Source of the DNA: Candidatus Atribacter fermentans
GTDB taxonomy: Bacteria; Atribacterota; Atribacteria; Atribacterales; Atribacteraceae
Assembly: GCA_012517485.1 (NCBI GenBank)
Contig: JAAYUT010000583.1
Coordinates: 1 to 5,238 of the forward strand
Length of the DNA stretch: 5,238 nucleotides
Reading direction: 5' to 3'
Numbering within the stretch: position 1 is the stretch's first letter; each line of letters begins with the position of its first letter. The translations under genes were made by a program, and so were the position numbers. The notes beneath the pieces were generated by a model. The model saw only the letters and a list, made by a program, of their open reading frames with translations, was not told the DNA's origin and ran no database searches. Shown here piece after piece: positions 1-5,033 of this stretch.

Positions 1-83
1 ACGCGGGAAAGCACCGCTCAGGATGACGGGTGTGGTGTCTGATGAGATCCTCACGCCCTCGAAAAGTGAGGGCTCAGGATGAC
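1..83. repeat. Palindromic hairpin-repeat array, first block (1.5 units)
   Basis: The window opens inside one unit (1-27) and continues through a 13-nt spacer (28-40) into a full 43-bp unit (41-83). The full unit starts GATGAGATCCTCAC. It then has stem arm GCCCTC (55-60), a 7-nt loop, the matching arm GAGGGC (68-73), and ends TCAGGATGAC. An outer ATCCT/AGGAT pairing encloses the inner stem. The cut unit has inner arms GCGG (3-6) and CCGC (14-17), again around a 7-nt loop. The same family recurs at 412-562. No protein-coding signal is visible. Read in reverse, the ends resemble the widespread intergenic palindromes that begin GTCATCCTGAG or GTCATTCTGAG; that likeness is from memory. Confidence 0.85.
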
Positions 84-95
84 TGATAAAAAGCA

Positions 96-137
96 CCCTC
101 CCCGCCGCGAAAGCGGCACACCTCCAAGGAGAGGAAT
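96..137. repeat. GC-rich hairpin with GAAA loop plus adjacent CTCC/GGAG palindrome
   Basis: GCCGC (104-108) and GCGGC (113-117) pair perfectly around GAAA, a GNRA-type tetraloop if transcribed on the plus strand. Immediately downstream CTCC-AA-GGAG forms a second small palindrome (122-131), followed by AGGAATT. The stretch joins the first hairpin array to the C5/G5 element at 148 and is probably part of the same composite intergenic repeat. No function can be assigned. Confidence 0.55.
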
Positions 138-147
138 TGTTGATTTT

Positions 148-183
148 ATTCCCCCATTGAGGGGGGATTCAGGGGGGTGTGCC
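148..183 (+). repeat. C5/G5-rich intergenic element, copy 1
   Basis: The element reads ATTCCCCC, a short ATTGA loop, GGGGGG, ATTCA, a second G6 block, then TGTGCC. The C block can pair with either G block. A second, same-strand copy with a similar layout lies at 293-327. A decayed inverted copy that keeps the TGTGCC end lies at 571-604. Three copies within 460 bp show that it is a dispersed repeat family and not part of a gene. Confidence 0.75.
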
Positions 184-292
184 TTTCACTTTTTTATTGA
201 ATTCCTTTTTCATCTTTTCTGGGATTTTCAGGATAGACCGTCATACTGCTTGTGCAGCATCAGTTGATGATGAAAGCACTATTCAGAAATCA

Positions 293-327
293 ATTCCCCC
301 CTTTAGCAAAGGGGATAAGGGGGATTT
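293..327 (+). repeat. C5/G5-rich intergenic element, copy 2
   Basis: AATTCC leads into CCCCTTT (298-304), loop AGC, then AAAGGGG (308-314), a perfect 7-bp stem. This is followed by ATAA and a second G5 block with ATT. The order (C block, loop, G block, short A/T spacer, second G block) matches copy 1 at 148-183. This C/G block design is common in bacterial intergenic repeats; the family name is unknown to me. Confidence 0.75.
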
Positions 328-345
328 GAATTTTTTTCCCTGCTC

Positions 346-382
346 CGTCATTGCAAGGAGCGTCCTCTGCGACGTGGCAATC
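346..382. repeat. CATTGC...GCAAT palindromic intergenic repeat
   Basis: CGTCATTGCAAGGAGC at the left and GCGACGTGGCAATC at the right are imperfect inverted arms around TCCTCT. The outer ATTGC/GCAAT pairing is exact. The sequence resembles the very common intergenic palindrome beginning GTCATTGCGAGGAGC that is scattered through many bacterial genomes; this is recognition from memory. It is a single copy here, between the second C5/G5 element and the second hairpin array. Confidence 0.65.
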
Positions 383-411
383 TTATTTCATACTTTTTTA
401 AATAATGAAAA

Positions 412-562
412 GATGAGATCCTCAAGCGGGAAAGCACCGCTCAGGATGACGGGTGTGGTGTCAGATGAGATCCTCACGGCTTCAGAAAGCGAAGCCTCAG
501 GATGACGCCAGTGGTGCAAGATGAGGTCCTCACGGCTTCAGAAAGCGAAGCTTCAGGATGAC
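412..562. repeat. Palindromic hairpin-repeat array, second block (3 units)
   Basis: Three units lie at 412-450 (39 bp), 464-506 (43 bp) and 520-562 (43 bp), separated by two 13-nt spacers (451-463, 507-519). Every unit begins GATGAG(A/G)TCCTCA and ends CAGGATGAC. The inner stem differs. It is AGCGG/CCGCT in the first unit and GGCTTC/GAAGCC in the second. In the third it is GGCTTC/GAAGCT, whose outermost G-T can wobble pair. The loop is 7 nt each time. The first unit here is nearly identical to the cut unit at 1-27, so the two blocks look duplicated. Both blocks are followed by TGAT, a purine-rich stretch and GCAC. Confidence 0.85.
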
Positions 563-570
563 TGATGGAA

Positions 571-604
571 GGCACACCCCCTAACCCCGTCAATAGGAGA
601 ATTC
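571..604 (-). repeat. C5/G5-rich intergenic element, decayed inverted copy 3
   Basis: Reading the minus strand gives GAATTCTCCTATTGA, then CGGGGTTAGGGGG, then TGTGCC. This lines up with copy 1 at 148-183, with several substitutions and a few missing bases. It is therefore an inverted copy. Together the two bracket the interior of the repeat mosaic, which may be chance or may reflect insertion. Confidence 0.6.
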
Positions 605-661
605 TTTTGATGGTATTTACTGGAAAAACGGAATTGATAATAGGATTCCTTTTAAGAAGAG

Positions 662-690
662 TTTCTCTTTTTGAATAGAAACATTATAAT
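662..690 (+). promoter_or_regulatory. Candidate purH promoter
   Basis: A perfect TATAAT lies at 685-690, about 85 bases before the chosen purH start. The -35 at the expected spacing (662-667, TTTCTC) is a poor match to TTGACA, so the assignment rests mainly on the -10 and its position. It would give a leader of roughly 75-80 nt. I see no purine-riboswitch core or PurR-like operator in the leader. Confidence 0.45.
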
Positions 691-762
691 AACCAACAAA
701 CTGATTAAAATGGTATATTGGAAAATCCGATGAAACGGTTTTTCGATAAATTGTCTAAAAAT

Positions 763-768
763 GGAGGT
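763..768 (+). promoter_or_regulatory. Ribosome binding site that fixes the purH start
   Basis: GGAGGT sits 6 nt before ATG 775. The same reading frame is open upstream to TTG 718 and also contains ATG 730, but neither has a comparable Shine-Dalgarno. The site therefore decides for 775. Confidence 0.85.
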
Positions 769-774
769 AACCGC

Positions 775-2325
775 ATGATACCGATTAAAACTGCATTAAT
801 AAGTGTTTCTGATAAGTCCGGTTTGGCTGATTTAGCTACTTATTTTGCGAAACACAACATTTCCATGATTGCAACCGGAGGAACTGCACGATTCATTCGA
901 GAATTGGGATATCATGTCACAGAGGTTTCTGAAGTAACCGGTTTCCCAGAAATTTTAGGGGGGCGGGTAAAAACTCTTCATCCCATTATTGAAGGAGGTA
1001 TATTAGCACGTCGTGATCTCAAGGGAGATATTAACGATCTCATTACTCATAACATTAACCCGATTGATTGTGTCGTTTGCAATTTATATCCCTTTGAAAA
1101 AATGATCAATTCAAGAGAAACTTCTTTGGATAAAGTCGTTGAAGAAATCGATATTGGTGGGATCACTCTTTTACGGGCATCAGCAAAAAATTTTAAACAC
1201 GTGGTCATTCTATCTTCTCCTTCACAATATCCCTTTTTCATTGAAGAATTGGAAAAAAATCACGGTTTTTTCCCTTCTAATTTATCTGGACAATTCGCTA
1301 TTCAAGCTTTTCTAAAAAGCTCAGTTTATGACTCTCTCATTGCTAATTACCTTTCTCAATTAATGGAAAATCAGACCGATGATGTTCCTTCCTATTTATC
1401 GATAATAATGAGAAAAAAAAGTTCTCTTCGTTATGGAGAGAATCCTCACCAAAAAGCCGCATTGTATGAAGATCTTTCTCTTGATCGTCAAGGCTTCATT
1501 CATAACTATCAACAGTTTGGCGGAAAAGAATTATCGTTTAATAATCTCTATGATACACAAGCAGCCTATTCTTTAGTTCGGGAATTTGATCAACCAGCAA
1601 CGGTAATTGTTAAGCATAATAATCCTTGTGGAGTGGCAATCGATGCTGAACTCTCTCATTCGGCAGCGAAAGCTTTGGAGTGTGATCCAGTATCAGCTTT
1701 TGGTGGCATAATCGCCTTTAATCGGACCGTCGATCCTGATACTGCGATGGTTTTTAAGAGCTTATTTATCGAGGTGGTTATCGCTCCTGATTTCCAACCT
1801 GATGCAATGAAAATTTTTGAAGCGAAGAAAAATCTGAGAATTTTAAAAGCACCTATCAATTCCCCAGCTGAATATGATATTAAAAAATTAGACGGTGGAT
1901 ATCTAGTCCAAAATCCTGACCGACTTAGCTATGACCCAAATCAGCTCAAAACTGTAACCGAGCTTACCCCCAGTGATCAGGAACGAGAAAGTCTTTTGTT
2001 TGGTTGGACCGTAGCCAAACATGTTAAGTCTAACGCTATCATTCTAACGAAAGGATTGCAAACAGTGGGAATCGGTGCTGGTCAAATGAGTCGGATTGAT
2101 TCTTTCAAAATTGCCTGCCTAAAAGCGGGGGGGAAAGAAATTGGATCAGTTTTAGCCTCAGATGCCTTCTTCCCTTTCCCAGATGTAGTCGAAGCTGCCG
2201 CAGAACACGGAATAACTGCTATTATTCAACCAGGTGGATCAATCCATGATCAGGACTCTATTGATGCTTGTAATCGTTTAGGAATAGCTATGATCTTTAC
2301 CGGAATTCGTCATTTCAGACATTAA
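775..2325 (+). CDS. purH: Bifunctional AICAR formyltransferase / IMP cyclohydrolase
   Basis: This cytosolic enzyme does the last two steps of de novo purine synthesis. It formylates AICAR with 10-formyl-THF, then closes the ring of FAICAR to give IMP. The 516-residue product has the usual family length. The N-terminal MGS-like cyclohydrolase domain covers about residues 1-145, with ALISVSDKSGL near the start, TGGTA (34-38) and GRVKTLHP (63-70). The transformylase domain follows, with RYGENPHQ (219-226), KHNNPCG (280-286, containing the catalytic Lys-His pair of the family), DPVSAFGG (304-311), GIGAGQMSR (432-440), SDAFFPFPD (462-470), QPGGS (485-489) and a terminal GIRHFRH. All expected motifs are intact. 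ATG 775 is chosen because GGAGGT lies 6 nt upstream and the N terminus then matches family members; an open in-frame extension back to 718 is probably untranslated. It appears to stand alone, with no other pur gene in the window. Confidence 0.97.
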   Translation: MIPIKTALISVSDKSGLADLATYFAKHNISMIATGGTARFIRELGYHVTEVSEVTGFPEILGGRVKTLHPIIEGGILARRDLKGDINDLITHNINPIDCVVCNLYPFEKMINSRETSLDKVVEEIDIGGITLLRASAKNFKHVVILSSPSQYPFFIEELEKNHGFFPSNLSGQFAIQAFLKSSVYDSLIANYLSQLMENQTDDVPSYLSIIMRKKSSLRYGENPHQKAALYEDLSLDRQGFIHNYQQFGGKELSFNNLYDTQAAYSLVREFDQPATVIVKHNNPCGVAIDAELSHSAAKALECDPVSAFGGIIAFNRTVDPDTAMVFKSLFIEVVIAPDFQPDAMKIFEAKKNLRILKAPINSPAEYDIKKLDGGYLVQNPDRLSYDPNQLKTVTELTPSDQERESLLFGWTVAKHVKSNAIILTKGLQTVGIGAGQMSRIDSFKIACLKAGGKEIGSVLASDAFFPFPDVVEAAAEHGITAIIQPGGSIHDQDSIDACNRLGIAMIFTGIRHFRH

Positions 2326-2339
2326 AGGGATGAAAACTG

Positions 2340-2385
2340 AAAAAAAATACCCCCTCCCGCCCGGAATTTCAATGAGATCGGGCGG
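2340..2385 (-). terminator. Rho-independent terminator of the FGGY kinase gene, overlapping its stop
   Basis: CCGCCCG (2357-2363) and CGGGCGG (2379-2385) form a perfect 7-bp GC stem around a 15-nt loop. On the minus strand the stem is followed by GAGGGGGTA and then eight Ts (2340-2347 on the plus strand are As). The gap of about 9 nt before the T run is longer than ideal. The kinase stop (2369-2371) falls in the loop. On the plus strand there is no T run, so the hairpin is not a good terminator for purH. Confidence 0.6.
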
Positions 2386-3943
2386 AATCTCGATTGCGGT
2401 TGACGCGGGTAGAAATTTCATGCATTAAATCTTTCATTGAAAAATAGCTTTTAATATATTTATCATAGTAAAAACGATAGATTTCATGGTTTTCTTTATT
2501 TGGATAAATTTGTCCGGATATTTGAACCATTTTCAACGTTGCATCAGGAATAGTATTATAAAAACCCGCTCCAACCGCAGCGTAAATAGCTGTTCCCAGA
2601 GTACTAGCTTCTTCAACTGTTGTTAAATATATCGGAATATTGGTTACATCAGCATGAATCTGCAACCAAAGCTTGCTTCGAGCTCCTCCGCCACTCGCGT
2701 ACATTTCTTGAGCGTCAAAACCATCTTGGGCTAAGACTTCCAAAATGTGAAAGGTTCCATAAGCCGTGCCTTCGTACATTGCACGAAGCAAATGGGCTTT
2801 AGTATGGCTAAGGGAAAGACCCCAAACAGCCCCGCGAGCTAAGGGATCTTGGTAAGGACTCCGATTCCCCTGAAAATTATCAAGAACTATTAATCCATCA
2901 GAACCCGGAGTTACCTGAGCAGCAATTTTATCCAATACATCAAATAAACTTTCTCCAATATCGCAAGCTTCTTTACATTCCTGAGCAGCAAAATTATCAC
3001 TAAACCATTTTATGATCGAACCCGTGGAACTCTGACCACCTTCTAAAATCCACATATCGGGAAGAACCGCTCCCTGGTAAGGGCCCCAAATTCCCTTGCT
3101 AAATATTGGCGTTTCTGACAATGCCATATGGCATGTAGAGGAACCGATCACGATTGCTAAGCGTTGGGGATGTACGACGTCTAATCCAACCATAGCAGCA
3201 TAAGCATCAATACCACCTTGAATTATGGGTATCCCAGGAATAAGACCAAGTTCATGAGCGGCTCGTTTGGTCAACTCACCAACTGGTTTCCCCACTGGAA
3301 TGAGTTCGCGAGGCCATTTCTGTAGGACTTCTTCAAAATTTAAATCCCTTAAAAGTGATATTGGCCAGCCATCCTCGGTTGGACAATAATTCCACTTGCA
3401 GATGGCATTGTTCAGGGAAGTGACCCAACGATCGGTAAGTTTAAAAATCACCCAGTTTTGGCATTCAACAATAAAATCAGAATTGGTAAAGATATCCGGT
3501 AAATTCTCTTTAAGCCAAAGAGCCTTAGGAATCATCCATTCTGGTGATTCATGACCACCGGCGTATCGCAAAATCGGATTTTCAGTGGCATTAATCCGCG
3601 CTGCTTGATCAAATGCTCTTACATCCATCCACATAATAGCTCGGTACTTGGGGTTCCCAAAACGATCTACGGGTAATACAGTACATGAGCTGGCACTTAC
3701 ACTAATTGACGCAATTTCTTCTGGCTGGACTTCTCCTTCATAAATACAGCGACGAACAGTATCTTGGACTGCTTTCCACCAATCCATTGGATCTTGCTCT
3801 GCCCATCCAGGACGAGGATGGTATTCTGGATAAGAATAAAAAGAAAGAGCAACAATATTTCCCCTCAAATCAAATATCCCACTTCTCAAACCTTGAGTTC
3901 CTACATCAATACCAAGAAAATAAGGCGCCTTGGTTTCTGCCAT
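2369..3943 (-). CDS. FGGY-family carbohydrate kinase, probably pentulose (ribulokinase-like)
   Basis: The product is 524 residues, the usual size for FGGY kinases, which transfer phosphate from ATP to a sugar in the cytosol. The N-terminal FGGY domain opens with the phosphate-binding FLGIDVGTQG (9-18). It carries IMWMDVRA (103-110) and MIPKALWLKENLPDI (137-151). The second domain has QGGIDAY (242-248), with the probable catalytic Asp at 246, then GGQSSTGS (302-309) and the nucleotide-binding ASGGGARSKLW (416-426). The WMDVRA, PKALWLKE and GGQSSTGS signatures look closest to the FGGY pentulose-kinase group and less like glycerol kinase or LsrK; the substrate is not decidable. ATG 3943 has GGAGG 8 nt upstream. 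The last dozen residues (STRVNRNRDSARSH) are Arg-rich and encoded next to a terminator hairpin. No transporter or isomerase gene adjoins it, so the pathway is unknown. An alternative is a kinase for another ketose or polyol. Confidence 0.9.
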   Translation of the reverse strand: MAETKAPYFLGIDVGTQGLRSGIFDLRGNIVALSFYSYPEYHPRPGWAEQDPMDWWKAVQDTVRRCIYEGEVQPEEIASISVSASSCTVLPVDRFGNPKYRAIMWMDVRAFDQAARINATENPILRYAGGHESPEWMIPKALWLKENLPDIFTNSDFIVECQNWVIFKLTDRWVTSLNNAICKWNYCPTEDGWPISLLRDLNFEEVLQKWPRELIPVGKPVGELTKRAAHELGLIPGIPIIQGGIDAYAAMVGLDVVHPQRLAIVIGSSTCHMALSETPIFSKGIWGPYQGAVLPDMWILEGGQSSTGSIIKWFSDNFAAQECKEACDIGESLFDVLDKIAAQVTPGSDGLIVLDNFQGNRSPYQDPLARGAVWGLSLSHTKAHLLRAMYEGTAYGTFHILEVLAQDGFDAQEMYASGGGARSKLWLQIHADVTNIPIYLTTVEEASTLGTAIYAAVGAGFYNTIPDATLKMVQISGQIYPNKENHEIYRFYYDKYIKSYFSMKDLMHEISTRVNRNRDSARSH

Positions 3944-4010
3944 AATTTAACCCTCCGGATATCCAAACTCTAAAAAATTATGGAATTTACGACCAGACTT
4001 TATCAGTAAT

Positions 4011-4024
4011 GGGGTTTTCTCCCC
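4011..4024 (-). promoter_or_regulatory. GGGG/CCCC hairpin in the kinase leader
   Basis: GGGG (4011-4014) and CCCC (4021-4024) pair around a 6-nt loop, 9-22 bp downstream of the proposed -10 and about 70 nt before the kinase start. It could be an operator near the transcription start or a short 5' leader hairpin. Only the inverted repeat itself is seen; a regulatory role is inference. Confidence 0.3.
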
Positions 4025-4032
4025 TTTATCCA

Positions 4033-4079
4033 ATTATGACACAAATTGAATGAGATTGAATACTTTTTTTGATTTTTTT
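4033..4079 (-). promoter_or_regulatory. Candidate promoter of the FGGY kinase with upstream A-tracts
   Basis: On the minus strand, TGT followed by CATAAT (4041-4033) makes an extended -10. A weak TTCAAT -35 (4060-4055) lies 16 nt upstream. Directly above it are two A7 tracts (4064-4070 and 4073-4079) spaced 9 bp apart, as in UP elements or bent DNA. The start of transcription would be near 4026, leaving a leader of about 80 nt. Confidence 0.5.
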
Positions 4080-4155
4080 CTATCTTTCTTGAAAATACCG
4101 GAATGTTTTTTAAAGAAATTTTATTTGAGCAACGAACTAAAATTTCCTTCTGGAC

Positions 4156-4260
4156 TTTCACCCTCATCCTCACCTTCTTCCATCAAGGGAGAAGGAACTT
4201 TGAATTCTTTCTTCCTTTTCCACTCGCCTCTGGTGGGAGAGGGTTAGGGTGAGTGGGAAA
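4156..4260. repeat. Bipartite inverted-repeat intergenic element
   Basis: Two hairpin halves face each other. The left half holds CCTTCTTCC (4173-4181) pairing with GGGAGAAGG (4187-4195) around ATCAA, a 9-bp stem with one G-T pair. The right half holds CCTCT (4227-4231) and AGAGG (4238-4242), with outer arms CACTC (4221-4225) and GAGTG (4251-4255). The outer ends TTTCACCCTCATCCTCACC and GGGTTAGGGTGAGTGGGAAA are imperfect inverted repeats of each other, so the whole element is one large palindrome with an AT-rich centre. It resembles common intergenic repeats ending CACCCTAACCCTCTCCC. No coding content is supported. Confidence 0.7.
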
Positions 4261-4312
4261 CTTTATTTTCATCCTCTACTGTTGCTCCGATGTAGCATAA
4301 AGGTTTATTATG

Positions 4313-4343
4313 TTGACAAATAATTTCTATTTCTTGCTATTAT
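4313..4343 (+). promoter_or_regulatory. Candidate promoter of the Mut7-C gene
   Basis: A consensus TTGACA (4313-4318) is followed 19 nt later by TATTAT (4338-4343), preceded by TGC to make an extended -10. A slightly later TTATAC (4343-4348) is an alternative -10. The spacing is long for a standard promoter, but the extended -10 can compensate. It would give a leader of about 95 nt before ATG 4447. Confidence 0.6.
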
Positions 4344-4397
4344 TATACCGAATAAAAAATGTTTAGGTTTATTAAAAATGGTCTTATAGAAAGTTTG

Positions 4398-4427
4398 TTA
4401 GATGAATCATTTAAGACTTCATCCTAA
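4398..4427 (+). promoter_or_regulatory. Leader hairpin upstream of the Mut7-C start
   Basis: TTAGATGAA (4398-4406) can pair with TTCATCCTAA (4418-4427) as a 9-bp stem with one bulged C, ending 19 nt before ATG 4447. It lies inside the proposed transcribed leader. There is no T run directly after it and no match to a riboswitch I know. It may influence translation of a gene that lacks a clear Shine-Dalgarno; that is inference. Confidence 0.3.
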
Positions 4428-4446
4428 AAATAACTGGTCAAAATAA

Positions 4447-4914
4447 ATGGATAAAAATCGATTTATAGCTGATTGTATGCTCGGAAAATTAGCCCGATGG
4501 TTGAGAATTCTTAGCTTTGATACTCAATACGTTCGTTACCTCACTGATGCTCAGCTCTTGGCTCAAGCTCGCTATCAAAACCGAATTTTACTAACTAAGG
4601 ATTCCTTATTACAAAAAAAAGCAAAAAACTTTGGGTATTTAGTCCGTTCAGAAACGATCGATGAGCAATTAAAGGAAATCCTTCATCATTTCCAACTTCG
4701 CCCTAATCTGGCTTTAACTCGTTGTCCTCATTGTAATTTTCCATTGAAAACTCCGGATCAAAACGACCCAATTCCTTGGGCACCGCTTTATGTTCTTCGG
4801 AGCTTTTCAAATATTAAGGTGTGCCCTCAATGTGGTCAAACTTTTTGGCCTGGAACTCATTGGAACAATATTATAAAAAAATTAGAGTCCATCAACTTCC
4901 ATATTAATGAATAA
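4447..4914 (+). CDS. Mut7-C family protein (PIN-like domain plus zinc ribbon)
   Basis: The product is 155 residues, about the usual length for stand-alone Mut7-C proteins, a PIN-like group thought to act as RNases; the biochemical role in bacteria is not settled. The family signature FIADCMLGKLARWLRIL (6-22) opens it, with a candidate metal-binding Asp at 9. ILLTKDSLL (47-55) supplies a second acidic residue, Asp52. The C-terminal part is a zinc ribbon with CPHC (93-96) and CPQC (126-129), followed by FWPGTHW (133-139), close to the family's YWxGSH ending. An in-frame TAA directly precedes ATG 4447, and the signature begins at residue 6, so the start is firm even though no good Shine-Dalgarno is visible. 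It has its own promoter, diverges from the kinase and converges on pgk, so context gives no pathway. Confidence 0.9.
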   Translation: MDKNRFIADCMLGKLARWLRILSFDTQYVRYLTDAQLLAQARYQNRILLTKDSLLQKKAKNFGYLVRSETIDEQLKEILHHFQLRPNLALTRCPHCNFPLKTPDQNDPIPWAPLYVLRSFSNIKVCPQCGQTFWPGTHWNNIIKKLESINFHINE

Positions 4915-4918
4915 TAAA

Positions 4919-4956
4919 AAAACCCTCAAATCCTTGATAAAGAATTTGAGGGTTTT
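4919..4956. terminator. Bidirectional terminator between the Mut7-C gene and pgk
   Basis: AAAACCCTCAAAT (4919-4931) and ATTTGAGGGTTTT (4944-4956) form a perfect 13-bp stem. Beyond one mismatch it extends by 3 bp to a GATA loop. The plus strand ends in TTTT, 5 nt after the Mut7-C stop. On the minus strand the GC block is followed by seven Ts and ATTATT, a stronger tail that suits pgk, whose stop is about 78 nt away. The arrangement serves both convergent genes. Confidence 0.85.
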
Positions 4957-5033
4957 CAAACTTATATTGTTATTTTTTACTGAATTCTTAATCTTACGAA
5001 GCATCACCCATTATAAGCATTCAAAAAAAGGTA

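Noticed and set aside
79..505. Two overlapping open frames (79-267 and 179-505) as small proteins
   Set aside because: Both run through several unrelated palindromic repeats, have no convincing ribosome binding site, and give low-complexity translations typical of repeat DNA.
1..562. CRISPR array
   Set aside because: The repeats vary internally, the 13-nt spacers are too short and alike, there are only a few units, and no cas gene is present.
690..774. Purine riboswitch ahead of purH
   Set aside because: The leader is short and AT-rich and shows none of the conserved three-way-junction core; only a promoter -10 and a ribosome binding site are visible.
2369..3943. Autoinducer-2 kinase (LsrK) or glycerol kinase
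   Set aside because: The C-terminal nucleotide motif is common to all FGGY kinases, but WMDVRA, PKALWLKE and GGQSSTGS fit the pentulose-kinase group better, and no lsr or glp gene is nearby.
4050..4247. 65-residue open frame
   Set aside because: It spans the kinase promoter A-tracts and the bipartite palindrome; no ribosome binding site or protein-like composition.
4359..4427. 22-residue upstream peptide (MFRFIKNGLIESLLDESFKT and two Ser)
   Set aside because: There is no Shine-Dalgarno and it starts only about 10 nt after the predicted transcription start; too short to support alone. It is mentioned only in the leader finding.
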